Positions 1 through 8,888 are shown, numbered from the stretch's first letter. The stretch: 64,000 nt of DNA from an uncultured Collinsella sp. (GCA_958437935.1 CAUBPS010000010.1:36506-100505), one strand, 5' to 3'. Notes: generated by a model not told the origin, from the sequence alone. Made by a program: numbers and translations.

Positions 1-1404
1 CCCGACGAGCAGCCGCGCGTCTACACGAGCGTCTTGAGTCACCTGACCGTTGAACTGCCCGATAACCCCATGCGCTACACGAGCGTCCCCGATGTTGTCC
101 CGGGCCACGGCATCTGGGCCGAGGCCGGTTTCAACGAGCTCAATGTTGGCATGTCCGCAACCGAGACGCTCACCACCAATGAGCGCGTTCGCGGCGCCGA
201 CCCGCTCGTGGACTACGTGCCCGCCAAGGGCAACGAAGGCGAGGATGGATACGTTCCGGCGCAGCCCGGTGGCTTGGGCGAGGAGGACATGGTGACCCTT
301 GTCCTGCCGTACGCCAAGTCCGCCCGCGACGGCGTTCGTATCCTGGGCGACCTGCTCGAGCGCTACGGCACCTACGAGAACAACGGCATCGCCTTTAGTG
401 ATGTGGACGAGATCTGGTGGCTCGAGACCATCGGTGGTCACCACTGGATTGCCAAGCGCGTGCCTGACGACGCCTATGTGACCATGCCCAACCAGCTGGG
501 TATCGACAGCTTTGACCTGGATGACGCCGAGGGCGCCCAGGCCGACCACATGTGCTCCGCCGACTTGCGCGCCTGGATGGCCGAGTGGCATCTGGACCTG
601 ACGCTGGGCGTCGAGGGCGACGGCCCGGCTGCGGTCTTTAACCCGCGCGAGGCCTTTGGCTCGCACAGCGACAGCGACCACGTCTACAACACGCCGCGCG
701 CGTGGTACATGCAGCGCTGTCTCAACCCCAGCGACGTGTGGGATGGCCCCGACGCCGACTACACGCCCGAGAGCGACGATATCCCCTGGAGCCGCGTGCC
801 CGAGCGCAAGGTGACCATCGAGGACATCAAGTACGTACTCTCGAGCCACTACCAGGGCACGGAGTACGATTGCTACGGTAGCAAGGGCACGCCCGCTACG
901 CGTGGCGCATATCGCCCCATCGGCATCAACCGCAACAGCCAGCTCGCTGTGCTGCAGCTGCGCCCCTATGCGCATCCGGCCTACCGCGCCGTGCAGTGGA
1001 TGGCCTTTGGCTCCAACTCGTTTAACGCGCTGGTTCCGCTGTACGCCAACGTCGAGACCATGCCCGAGTACTTTGCCGACACGCAGGCTCGCGTGACGTC
1101 CGAAAACTTCTACTGGGCCAACCGCCTGATCGGCGCGCTGGCCGACGTCCGCTTCCATGAGTGCGGCCGCGCAGTCGAGGATTATCAGGAGAAGGTCGGC
1201 GGCATGGGCCACAAGCAGATTCATGACGTCGACGCTGCCGTAGCCGTTCTGCCCGAGGCCGAGGTGCCTGCCGAGCTTGCACGCGCCAACGAGGAGTTTG
1301 CCGAGCTCGTGCGCGTGGAGACCGATGCCCTGTTGGGCAAGGTGCTCTACACCACGAGCTGCGCCATGAAGAACTCTTTCGCGATGAACGACAACGTGAG
1401 ATAG
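1..1404 (+). CDS. C69-family dipeptidase, 3' part (start lies before the window)
   Basis: The frame is open from base 1 and no convincing start codon lies inside the window, so this is the C-terminal portion (about 467 residues) of a longer protein. Segments such as YTSVPDVVPGHGIWAEAG, GISATETL-like text (NVGMSATETL) and WWLETIGGHHWIAKRVPD are what I expect in peptidase family C69 (PepD/dipeptidase A, Ntn-hydrolase fold), which cleaves dipeptides in the cytoplasm. The catalytic N-terminal Cys of this family would be encoded upstream and cannot be seen. The protein ends normally at a TAG. About 100 bases then separate it from the next gene, with a weak promoter-like TACAAG. The family call is from recalled motifs; the truncation comes only from the window edge. 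Confidence 0.85.
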   Translation, partial: PDEQPRVYTSVLSHLTVELPDNPMRYTSVPDVVPGHGIWAEAGFNELNVGMSATETLTTNERVRGADPLVDYVPAKGNEGEDGYVPAQPGGLGEEDMVTLVLPYAKSARDGVRILGDLLERYGTYENNGIAFSDVDEIWWLETIGGHHWIAKRVPDDAYVTMPNQLGIDSFDLDDAEGAQADHMCSADLRAWMAEWHLDLTLGVEGDGPAAVFNPREAFGSHSDSDHVYNTPRAWYMQRCLNPSDVWDGPDADYTPESDDIPWSRVPERKVTIEDIKYVLSSHYQGTEYDCYGSKGTPATRGAYRPIGINRNSQLAVLQLRPYAHPAYRAVQWMAFGSNSFNALVPLYANVETMPEYFADTQARVTSENFYWANRLIGALADVRFHECGRAVEDYQEKVGGMGHKQIHDVDAAVAVLPEAEVPAELARANEEFAELVRVETDALLGKVLYTTSCAMKNSFAMNDNVR

Positions 1405-1503
1405 GGATTTCCCGTCGATCGAATAGCGCTTAAACGCTTTGTCGCTTTCACTCAATCTTGGGTACAAGAACGCCAATGCAGTTGTTTGTGATTGGAGACA
1501 ACC

Positions 1504-1920
1504 ATGGTTATGAAACTCGATCAGCTTGTTAACGGCGCCATCAACGTGGGCTTCGGCGCCGCCGCCGTTGCCGTCGAGGGCAGCAAGAAGGTTCTCGACG
1601 ACCTTAACACCAAGGGCGAGCAGGTGCGCAAGGACGCAGGCGCCCCCGGTATCGCCCGCAGTGTGTCCGACATGTTCGAACAGGCCGGCGGTACCATCTC
1701 CGATCTGACCGAGCGCTTGGGCATGCAGGGCGAGACCGCGGCCCAGCGCGTGCTCGACGAGCTCATTCTGGCTCGCGTCCGCGTCATGACAGCCCTCGAG
1801 CGCACGGCCTTCCTGGCCCATGTGCGCGACATCGTCGATTCGGTCGAGGACAACGTGACCTCGGTGCCCGTCGAGTCCGTTGAGCCCGACGATGCGAAGG
1901 ATACCGAAGAGGCCGAGTAG
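1504..1920 (+). CDS. Phasin-like small helical protein
   Basis: The ATG at 1504 is preferred over an in-frame TTG at 1492 because GGAGA at 1494-1498 is correctly spaced for it. The 138-residue product has a hydrophobic glycine/alanine start (GAINVGFGAAAVAVEGSKK), a lysine/glutamate-rich helix (KKVLDDLNTKGEQVRKD), two further amphipathic helices and a very acidic tail. The GSKKVLDDLNTKGE stretch resembles the phasin-like family COG3937, whose founders coat polyhydroxyalkanoate granules; the role in Coriobacteriia is unknown. It lies 8 bases before the UbiB-like kinase gene, so the two are probably co-transcribed and perhaps translationally coupled. The gene is certain by codon pattern and spacing; the family assignment is tentative. 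Confidence 0.7.
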   Translation: MVMKLDQLVNGAINVGFGAAAVAVEGSKKVLDDLNTKGEQVRKDAGAPGIARSVSDMFEQAGGTISDLTERLGMQGETAAQRVLDELILARVRVMTALERTAFLAHVRDIVDSVEDNVTSVPVESVEPDDAKDTEEAE

Positions 1921-1928
1921 CAGCGCAG

Positions 1929-3692
1929 ATGGCAGATTCCACCACCGATTACAACAATCTAGACCCCTTGGGTGACGAGGCGGCGGTTGTCGATGAGGTC
2001 GATGCCGCCGTCTCGGGCGCTCGCAAGAAGCCGCGCGCTGTCGATATGGTCCCCGAGGAGCCCGACGCGATGGCGCCGGATGAAGAATACCAGCTCACGC
2101 CGGCGGGTCGCCGCGAGCGCATCGGGCAGATTGTTCGCCTGGTCAAAAAGTACCGCGTGTGGGATAACCTCACGCCGGTTCGTTTGCGCCGCCTGCTCGA
2201 GGAACTCGGCCCCATGTTCGTCAAGATGGGGCAGATTCTGGCCAACCGGTCCGAGATTCTGCCGCAACGCTTTTGCGACGAGCTGCGTCGTCTGCGGTCC
2301 GACGTGGAGCCGGTGCCGTACGAGGTCGTACTCAGTTGTCTGGAAGAAGAATACGGCCTGCGCCTGGGAGAGATGTTCGATGCGATCGACCCCAATCCGC
2401 TTGGTAGCGCATCGCTCGCGCAGGTGCACCGCGCTCGTCTGGTGACGGGCGAGGACGTGGCCGTCAAGGTGCAGCGCCCCGGTGCGCAGCAGGTTATGGC
2501 ACAGGACATCGATATCATCCGCTCGGTGGTGCGTATCGTTTCCAAGTTCGTCAACACCGATCAATTCGTTGACCTGCACGGCGTAGTCGAGGAGCTGTGG
2601 ACCTCGTTTCGCGAGGAGACCAACTTTTTGGCCGAGGCCAAAAACCTCAACGACTTCTACGAGTTCCATAAGAGCGTTCATGGCGTGACGTGCCCTAAAT
2701 CCTATCTGGACCTGTGCACCGAGCACGTGGTGGTTATGGACTACGTCGACGGCATTTCGATCGCCGATCCTGAACGCTTGGTGGCCGAGGGCTATGACTT
2801 GGAAAAGATCGGTGCCGCAATCGTCGAGGATTACTCGACGCAGGTGCTCGATGACGGCTTTTTCCATGCCGACCCGCATGCGGGAAACATTATTCTCAAG
2901 GACGGCATCGTTTACTTTATCGACTTGGGCATGGTCGGACGCATGTCGAGTCACGATCGCGGTATCGTCAAGGACATGATTTTCGCCGTGGCCGAGGGTG
3001 ACGTGCCCAAGCTCAAGGATTCGCTCATGCGCTTTGCCGTGACGCGCGGCGACTCGGCTGAGCTCGATCATTCGGCCTTTTTGTCCGATTTGGACTTTAT
3101 CGTCGCAGACTTTGCGGGCCTTGACCTGAAGGATCTGGATATCGGCGAGTTTTTGACCTCGCTGTTAAACCTGGCGCGCAAAAACGACGTTGAGCTGCCG
3201 AGCGTGGTAACGATGTTCGCCCGCGGCATGGTGACGCTCGAGGGCCTGCTGACTGAGTATATGCCCAACGTCAACATGATCCAGATCATCCAGACGCACA
3301 TCAAAAACGAGAAGAGCACCTATGCGCGCGTGCGCGACATGGGACGCGATCTTGCCGCGAGCAGCTATCGCGCGGCGAAGGGCTCGCTCGAGGCGGCCGA
3401 GTATCTGGGCCTGGCTTCGCGCATGCTCACGCGCGGCCAGCTTAAGGTGAACACGCAGATCATGAGCAGCGATAAGGCGCTGCGACAGCTGGGTGGAATT
3501 ATCGACCGCATGTCGATGGCAATTGTGATCGCCGGTCTGTTTATCGGTTCGTCGGTGGTGTACTACGCGCGCATCGAGCCGGTTGTGTTTGGCATTCCGG
3601 TCATTGGCTTTTTGGGCTACGTGAGCGCGTTGGTGCTGGCGCTTATGCTGGGCCGCAATATCTGGCTCAACAGTCACGGCGGCAAGCACTAG
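1929..3692 (+). CDS. UbiB/AarF/ABC1-family atypical protein kinase-like protein
   Basis: This 587-residue protein carries the hallmarks of the ABC1/ADCK/UbiB family: the KxGQ motif (FVKMGQILANRSEILP, about residue 97), the alanine-rich nucleotide loop (LGSASLAQVHRA, about 158), the VAIK-like lysine (VAVKVQRPG, about 177), the catalytic loop FFHADPHAGN (about 311) and the FIDLGMVG metal-binding motif (about 330). Two transmembrane helices close the protein (residues 528-585), as in UbiB. Known members are membrane-anchored ATPases or kinases that support lipid or quinone metabolism; the substrate here is unknown. The first 50 residues are acidic and poorly conserved, and the RBS before the ATG at 1929 is weak, so a later start is possible. 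It forms a pair with the phasin-like gene, and a hairpin terminator follows. Confidence 0.88.
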   Translation: MADSTTDYNNLDPLGDEAAVVDEVDAAVSGARKKPRAVDMVPEEPDAMAPDEEYQLTPAGRRERIGQIVRLVKKYRVWDNLTPVRLRRLLEELGPMFVKMGQILANRSEILPQRFCDELRRLRSDVEPVPYEVVLSCLEEEYGLRLGEMFDAIDPNPLGSASLAQVHRARLVTGEDVAVKVQRPGAQQVMAQDIDIIRSVVRIVSKFVNTDQFVDLHGVVEELWTSFREETNFLAEAKNLNDFYEFHKSVHGVTCPKSYLDLCTEHVVVMDYVDGISIADPERLVAEGYDLEKIGAAIVEDYSTQVLDDGFFHADPHAGNIILKDGIVYFIDLGMVGRMSSHDRGIVKDMIFAVAEGDVPKLKDSLMRFAVTRGDSAELDHSAFLSDLDFIVADFAGLDLKDLDIGEFLTSLLNLARKNDVELPSVVTMFARGMVTLEGLLTEYMPNVNMIQIIQTHIKNEKSTYARVRDMGRDLAASSYRAAKGSLEAAEYLGLASRMLTRGQLKVNTQIMSSDKALRQLGGIIDRMSMAIVIAGLFIGSSVVYYARIEPVVFGIPVIGFLGYVSALVLALMLGRNIWLNSHGGKH

Positions 3693-3740
3693 GGGCTGCG
3701 GTCACCGTATTTTCCTATCGCAAATAATAGCTTTTACCTT

Positions 3741-3768
3741 GGGCTTCGCCTGCGTGCGAGGCCCTTTT
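3741..3768 (+). terminator. Rho-independent terminator after the UbiB-like gene
   Basis: GGGC-TTCGC (3741-3749) pairs with GCGAG-GCCC (3756-3764) and is followed by TTTT. It separates the kinase gene from the B12-controlled transcription unit. Confidence 0.75.
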
Positions 3769-3795
3769 GCGTGATACCATACTAACGGTAATAAT
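3767..3795 (+). promoter_or_regulatory. Sigma-70-type promoter of the B12-regulated operon
   Basis: TTGCGT (3767-3772) and AATAAT (3790-3795) are separated by exactly 17 bases. The expected transcript start, near 3802, lies just before the conserved part of the cobalamin riboswitch. This is a consensus match only. Confidence 0.55.
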
Positions 3796-3807
3796 CGATG
3801 GCATAGA

Positions 3808-3980
3808 TGGTGGTGCGGAGACGCACGAATGCGCGGTTTTCCTGCGCGTTTGGGAGAATCGGGGTGCAAGTCCCCGGCTGTACCAGTAACCGTAATTCCT
3901 CTTGGCTCGGGATGTTCGCGTCGCAGATCGGACGACGTGCCCGAGTCGTTAAGGTTAAGTCGGATCGCCTCCCATCTTGC
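3808..3980 (+). ncRNA. Cobalamin (AdoCbl-type) riboswitch
   Basis: The core matches the cobalamin riboswitch: GGGAGAATC then GGGGTGCAAGTCCCC (hairpin with the hallmark GCAAGTCC loop), GGCTGTACCAGTAACCGTAA (3876-3895) corresponding to the usual GGCTGTCCCGCAACGGTAA segment, a CTCGGG...CCCGAG stem (3906-3944), and a 3' B12-box-like AGTCGGATCGCCTCCC (3958-3973). A GC-rich hairpin (about 3979-4012) follows, without a U-run, and then the GGAGGG Shine-Dalgarno at 4021. This suggests control of translation rather than termination. The downstream genes encode DUF4430 proteins, a domain related to transcobalamin, which agrees with corrinoid sensing. Confidence 0.9.
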
Positions 3981-4039
3981 ATGCGGCTGCGGCGTATGCC
4001 GCCGGCGTGCATAGGGCTCTGGAGGGAAGGGGGACCCCG

Positions 4040-7000
4040 ATGGGGGAACTCGAGCGCAACATGCGCGATGACGTGGGGCAGCCTCAAGGCAACGCTCCAA
4101 GTACAGACAATGGGGGACAAATGGATATGTTTGAGGACGAGCGTGAGTGCGCCTCGTTGCATCGCCGTGGCGCGATTGCACGCGGTGTAGCTAAGCGCGG
4201 TCTGGTGGCATTCCTGGCCTTCGCGATGGCCTTTGGCACCACGCCGGCTCAGCTGTGGGCCGAGGGCGCCGAGGGCATTGCCGAGGCTGTGGCTCAGGCT
4301 GCGACGCCGAGTGAGGACGCAGCGCCTGCGGATGGTGCTGCCGACCAGGGCAACGTTGAGGTTTCAGATTCTGGGAGCGCGCCTGCAGCTAGTACCGCCA
4401 CAACAGGGGCGGCAGCTGGCGACGAAGGCTCGGCGACGGGGGAGAACCCTGCCGCGAGCGAGCAGTCTTCGACGGCATCCGCTGGCCAAGCAGGATCTGC
4501 CGCCGTGGCTGCCGTCCAGGCAGAGAACCCGACGGAAACTGGCGATGTCGCCAAGAAGCAAGTCGAGGTCTCGTTCTCGATTATCGGCACCGATGCCGAC
4601 GGCAAGGCTCAGACCTGGGTGGCACCTACGCAGCTCAAGCTCGACGAGGGCGCGACGGCTGCGGATGCCTTTATTAAGCTGCAGGAGAAGACGGGCTTCA
4701 AGGCGGACTACGATCCGAACACGGCATACGGGTTCTACCTCAAAAGCATCACATCCCCGAGCGATGGCCGCACGCTTGTCTACGATCCGACGACTTATGC
4801 CTTCTGGCAGCTGTTCGTCGATGGCGCGTCTTCCTCGGTTGGCGCGAGCAGCATCAAGCTCACCCAGGGGCAGAAGATTGAGTTTGCCTATACGGCTGGT
4901 AGCGCGTCCCCTGTCGTTAAGGACCAGGTTGCCGCAAATGTGACCGTCATTGGTCGCGATGCCCAGGGCAAGACTCAGACTTGGGTCGATAACGCGCAGT
5001 ATGTGGTGACGTCCGGCTCGAGCGCACTTGACCTTACGAAGGTCGCGCTCGAGGCGAATGACATCGACGCCGTTGCTGCGGGCTCCTTCATTCTGAGCCT
5101 TAAGTACAACGGCGTTGAGCTGGGTACGCCGCTCGATTATTCGACCTATTGGCAGCTGTTCATCAACGGCAAGTCGAGCGACTACACGGCAGACAATGTC
5201 ACCATTCATGCTGGCGATACCGTTACGTGGTTCTACGGTGGCTGGGGCGACCAGTTGCCCTCTGATTCCGTCCGTGCCTCCGTTCAGGTCCTCGGTAAGG
5301 ACAAGGACGGCAAGCAGCAGGTTTGGGCCTCGACGGGCCAGACGAGTCTCAAGGCTGGTTCCACTGCTAAGGATTTGCTGGAGCAGACTGGTCTTACCCT
5401 CGATGCTAAAGAAGAGTCTTGGGGTTGGTACCTCAGCGGCATTACCTCGCCGCTTGACGGTAAGACCTATGAGTATGATCCTGCGACCAAAAGTTATTGG
5501 CAGTTCTATGTAAATGGCAAGTTCGCCCAAGTCGGGGCCGGCAACTACGAACTCCAAGAGGGTGACGCCGTCACCTTTATGTATGGTGCTGACGCCGATG
5601 CCCTCCCCGGTCAGGTTCTTGGGTCCGTCGATGTTATCGGTCCCGATGTCAACGGCAACAATACTCGCTGGGGCTCGGCAAGCAATGTTTCCCTGCCCGA
5701 AGGCTCTACGGCCCAGGACCTTATTGAGACGGTTCTGAAGGCGAAGGGCGTTACGTACAACGGCTCCCAGAGTGGTGAGTACTGGTTCCTGAATTCCATT
5801 ACTTCGCCGTTCGATCACAAGCCGTATGGCTGGGATGGTGCGACCAAGAAATATTGGCGTCTGTTTATCAACGGAGAGCCCTCATCTCTCTGCGCCAACC
5901 AGGTCACGCTCAAGAGCGGCGACAAGGCTACGTTTGCCTACACCACCGATAAATCGCCCATGCCCGATCCCGACAAGATTGTCGTGGACCCGAGTGCAAC
6001 GACTCCTGATTGGGATGCCGAGTGGGCCGGCTACGGCAACGGTGGCAACGGTTCGACCGTAACGGATGCCAAGACACCTGCGCAGGCCGCCGGTCTTAAG
6101 TGGGCCTTCGATTGGAAGGCCGAGTCTGGTCAGCAGTATGCCAACTGCAGCGAACCTGTCATCGCTAACGGCTTTGTGTACATCGCGACCGAGAACGAGC
6201 TCATTAAGATCGATTCGTCCACGGGCAAAAAGGTTGCCTCTGCGCCGCTTGCCTCCAAGGTGAGCTATACCTCTCGTCCGATCTATACCAACGGCCTTAT
6301 CATCGTTCCGCTCAACGGCGGTGCGGTCCAGGCGATTACTGCAGACAAGCTGATCTGCAAGTGGCTGACGCCTGGTTTGACGGACTTGACGCAGAGCTCC
6401 TGCACCGTCGTTTCGGACGGCGAGTATGTCTATGTTGGTACGGTCGATATTTCGTATGACGAGAACTACAACGCGACCTACGGCAACGGCTCCCTGAAGC
6501 GTATCAAGATTGCCACGGGCGAAGTCTCTTGGCAGAACATTGACCCTTCCGAGGGCTATTATTGGACTGGCGCTGCGCTGACGGATAAGTACACCATTGT
6601 TCCTACGAGCGCGGGCACGCTTAAGTGCATTGATAAGACGACGGGCGATGTCGTTTCGACCATGAAGCTCGGCGCTGTCGCAAATGCCGATTGCATTGCC
6701 GATCCGTCCAATGGTTCGACCTTCTATCAGATGACGCACGACGGAAAGCTCCATGTGATTTCGCTTTCGGCGAAGGGTGTGCTGAGTGAACAGAAGACGG
6801 TTGATCTGGGCCTTACGAATAATCTGAGCGCCCCAGCGGTGTCTGGTGACAATCTGATTGTCGGCGGACAGACGGCTACGGGCTCTGCTCTGGTTCTCTA
6901 TAACCTGAAGACGGGTAAGACCACGATGGTCGCTGCTGCCGACGGCAAGGCGCTGCCGGCTGGCCTCAACGGTATTGCTGCTACTCCGCTGGTGAGTGTT

Positions 7001-7930
7001 CAGGGCGGCAAGACCTATGTGTACTTCACCGTGAACAGCGCGGATAGCAAGGATTACGTCAACTACTCTGCTGGCGGTGGCGTGTATCGCTATACGCTTG
7101 GCGACGCAGAGGCGACGCAGATTTATGATGCGGCTGGCCATTACCAGTACTGTGACTCTCCGGTCATTGCCGATGCTTCTGGCAACCTCTACTACATCAA
7201 TGATTCGGGTACTCTGTTCAAGCTGGGGGCTGTCGAGTCTTGGACGGTTGCCTTTAATTCCAACGGCGGGTCTGCTTGCGACACTAAGTTCGTTGCTACG
7301 GCCGACGGCAAGCTGGTCAAGCCGGCCGATCCGACGCGCGATGGCTACACTTTCGGCGGTTGGTTCACCGATGAGGCTTGCACGCAGGCGTATGACTTTA
7401 GCACGCCGGTAACGGCCGACCTGACGCTGTATGCCAAGTGGACCAAGAATGCCGTTAACCCTGGCGGTAATGGCGGCGCTGGTTCGAATGGCGGCGGTTC
7501 TGGTATCGGTACTGGTTCCGGCACTGGCGCTGGCGCGGGTTCTGGCTCCGGCTCGAAGGGCGGCGCTATTGCCCCGGGCAAGAAGCCGGTGGCCAAGACG
7601 ACGGTGTCGACCAAGACCGAGACCAAGGACAACAAGTCCAACAAGAAGGACTCCGATAAGTCCGATAAGAAGGACGAGAAGAAGTCTGATAAGAAGTCTG
7701 ACAAGAAGTCTGACAAGAAGGACAGCAAGTCCGACAAGAAGTCCGATTCCAAGTCCGATACGGGTGCTGCTTCCACGACCACTGCTAAGAAGTCCTCTGG
7801 TGCTTCCGAGCAGGAGACTGGCACCAATCCGCTCGCCATCGTTGGCATCGCCGCCGGCGTGATTGGCCTTGCGCTCATCGCCGTCTTCGTGCTGACCAAG
7901 CGCGGCAAGGGTGACGGTAATGCCCGATAA
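4040..7930 (+). CDS. Large surface protein: four DUF4430 domains, beta-propeller, InlB-like repeat, C-terminal anchor
   Basis: A 1296-residue exported protein. The ATG at 4040 follows GGAGGGAAGGGGGA; an ATG at 4121 with its own GGGGGA is an alternative giving a shorter signal region. Layout: signal segment (GLVAFLAFAMAFGTTPAQLWAEG, about residues 53-76); Ala/Ser/Glu-rich spacer; four tandem DUF4430 (transcobalamin C-terminal-like) domains at about 171-290, 297-404, 412-519 and 527-635, each with a YWQLFVNG-type strand (FWQLFVDG, YWQLFINGK, YWQFYVNGK, YWRLFINGE); a PQQ/WD-like beta-propeller (about 680-1065, repeats such as GFVYIATENELIKIDSSTG); a Listeria-Bacteroides repeat (FNSNGGSACDTKF to LYAKWTK); a Gly/Ser then Lys/Ser/Asp linker; and one membrane helix with a KRGK tail. 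No LPXTG motif is seen. The riboswitch upstream suggests a role in binding corrinoids at the cell surface. Confidence 0.88.
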   Translation: MGELERNMRDDVGQPQGNAPSTDNGGQMDMFEDERECASLHRRGAIARGVAKRGLVAFLAFAMAFGTTPAQLWAEGAEGIAEAVAQAATPSEDAAPADGAADQGNVEVSDSGSAPAASTATTGAAAGDEGSATGENPAASEQSSTASAGQAGSAAVAAVQAENPTETGDVAKKQVEVSFSIIGTDADGKAQTWVAPTQLKLDEGATAADAFIKLQEKTGFKADYDPNTAYGFYLKSITSPSDGRTLVYDPTTYAFWQLFVDGASSSVGASSIKLTQGQKIEFAYTAGSASPVVKDQVAANVTVIGRDAQGKTQTWVDNAQYVVTSGSSALDLTKVALEANDIDAVAAGSFILSLKYNGVELGTPLDYSTYWQLFINGKSSDYTADNVTIHAGDTVTWFYGGWGDQLPSDSVRASVQVLGKDKDGKQQVWASTGQTSLKAGSTAKDLLEQTGLTLDAKEESWGWYLSGITSPLDGKTYEYDPATKSYWQFYVNGKFAQVGAGNYELQEGDAVTFMYGADADALPGQVLGSVDVIGPDVNGNNTRWGSASNVSLPEGSTAQDLIETVLKAKGVTYNGSQSGEYWFLNSITSPFDHKPYGWDGATKKYWRLFINGEPSSLCANQVTLKSGDKATFAYTTDKSPMPDPDKIVVDPSATTPDWDAEWAGYGNGGNGSTVTDAKTPAQAAGLKWAFDWKAESGQQYANCSEPVIANGFVYIATENELIKIDSSTGKKVASAPLASKVSYTSRPIYTNGLIIVPLNGGAVQAITADKLICKWLTPGLTDLTQSSCTVVSDGEYVYVGTVDISYDENYNATYGNGSLKRIKIATGEVSWQNIDPSEGYYWTGAALTDKYTIVPTSAGTLKCIDKTTGDVVSTMKLGAVANADCIADPSNGSTFYQMTHDGKLHVISLSAKGVLSEQKTVDLGLTNNLSAPAVSGDNLIVGGQTATGSALVLYNLKTGKTTMVAAADGKALPAGLNGIAATPLVSVQGGKTYVYFTVNSADSKDYVNYSAGGGVYRYTLGDAEATQIYDAAGHYQYCDSPVIADASGNLYYINDSGTLFKLGAVESWTVAFNSNGGSACDTKFVATADGKLVKPADPTRDGYTFGGWFTDEACTQAYDFSTPVTADLTLYAKWTKNAVNPGGNGGAGSNGGGSGIGTGSGTGAGAGSGSGSKGGAIAPGKKPVAKTTVSTKTETKDNKSNKKDSDKSDKKDEKKSDKKSDKKSDKKDSKSDKKSDSKSDTGAASTTTAKKSSGASEQETGTNPLAIVGIAAGVIGLALIAVFVLTKRGKGDGNAR
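7640..7770 (+). repeat. In-gene repeat coding for KSDKK units
   Basis: A run of near-identical 12-base units (AAGTCTGACAAG and variants) codes for a Lys-Ser-Asp-Lys-rich rod just before the membrane anchor. It probably spans the cell wall, and its unit number may vary between strains. Confidence 0.75.
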
Positions 7931-8828
7931 GCCCAAGGAGACCAACGGGCAACAGCCCGACTCCTCGTTTATCCAGCTCGATGATCCAAAGCAAAAGGGC
8001 GCCGCTTCGGCGGCGTCCGCCCCTCGTCGCAAGGCGCTCCTTGGCGTTCTGACTGCCGCTTGCACCATTCTGATCGTCGTCTCGCTGGGTTTCGTCCACC
8101 CTTCCACAAGCGGTGCCTGGTCCATCGACTGGATCATTCAGACCGTGACGGGGGAGAGCGTCGTCACCAAGGACACCAAGGCGTCTGGCTCGACTACTAC
8201 TTCGGGCGAGGCCAGTTCCAAGGATTCCAAGTCATCGAATGACGCAAAAGATGAGTCCAAGGATTCTGATGAGTCCAAGTCCAAGGACGATTCCGAGTCT
8301 TCAAGCAAGGAATCGGACAAAAAATCGGATAGCAAGAAGTCCGATGGTCAGGACGGCAAGAAGTCTGGCGATAAATCCGCTGCCCAAAATACGGGAGCCG
8401 GTGATACTTCCAATGTGTCTGGTGGTGCTTCTTCGGGCGGTGGCCAGTCGTCTGATGGAGCCTCATCCTCTAATGGTGGAAACGCCTCCTCGGGCGGCCA
8501 GAGCGGCTCACAGGAGTCCAACTACGTAACGGTGACGGTTTCGGTCACATCGAGCGCTGTGGGCAATCCTGTGTCCTCTGGTGGCACCTTTACCTTTAAC
8601 GAAGGCGCTACCGTCTACGATGCCCTGTGCGCGCTGGGCCTTTCTGTCAACGCACATGGCTCGTCGTACGGCACGTATGTCTCCGCGATTGGTGGTTTGG
8701 CCGAGAAACAGCACGGCGGCACGAGCGGCTGGATGTACTCCGTCAACGGCACAACGCCCATGACGGCCTGCAGCAACTACGTTCTCTCAAACGGTGACAA
8801 CGTAGTCTGGTATTACGTTACAGGCTAG
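7920..8828 (+). CDS. Membrane-anchored DUF4430 (transcobalamin-like) protein
   Basis: The ATG at 7920 overlaps the end of the preceding gene by 11 bases (a GTG at 7911 is also in frame), which indicates coupled translation under the same cobalamin riboswitch. The 302-residue product has a short cytoplasmic start, one membrane helix (about residues 39-60, LLGVLTAACTILIVVSLGF), a long Lys/Asp/Ser then Gly/Ser linker (about 80-200), and a single C-terminal DUF4430 domain with GWMYSVNG and a final WYYV strand. The linker chemistry matches that of the upstream protein, but the topology is reversed: anchor at the N terminus, binding domain at the tip. It may hand corrinoid from the large propeller protein to a transporter not encoded in this window; this is inference. 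Confidence 0.87.
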   Translation: MPDKPKETNGQQPDSSFIQLDDPKQKGAASAASAPRRKALLGVLTAACTILIVVSLGFVHPSTSGAWSIDWIIQTVTGESVVTKDTKASGSTTTSGEASSKDSKSSNDAKDESKDSDESKSKDDSESSSKESDKKSDSKKSDGQDGKKSGDKSAAQNTGAGDTSNVSGGASSGGGQSSDGASSSNGGNASSGGQSGSQESNYVTVTVSVTSSAVGNPVSSGGTFTFNEGATVYDALCALGLSVNAHGSSYGTYVSAIGGLAEKQHGGTSGWMYSVNGTTPMTACSNYVLSNGDNVVWYYVTG

Positions 8829-8850
8829 AGGCCTCGACATAGCGCGCCAG

Positions 8851-8888
8851 ACGGGCGGTTCGGACAAACATCCGGGCTGCCCGTTTTT
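8851..8888 (+). terminator. Terminator of the B12-regulated operon
   Basis: ACGGGC (8851-8856) pairs with GCCCGT (8879-8884), with further pairing GGTTCGGA/TCCGGGCT inside, followed by a run of T. Confidence 0.75.

Noticed and set aside
7640..7770. Short direct repeats that might be a CRISPR-like array
   Set aside because: The units are contiguous, in frame and code for a Lys/Ser/Asp linker; there are no spacers. No CRISPR array or cas gene is seen in the window.
7830..7930. Sortase (LPXTG) anchor at the end of the large DUF4430 protein
   Set aside because: A helix and basic tail are present, but the text before it reads ETGTNPLAI; no LPXTG-like motif, so a plain membrane anchor is more likely.
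5882..8137. 751-codon open frame on the minus strand opposite the DUF4430 gene
   Set aside because: It is the high-GC antisense shadow of a real gene; its translation is rich in Arg, His and Ala without domain pattern and has no RBS.
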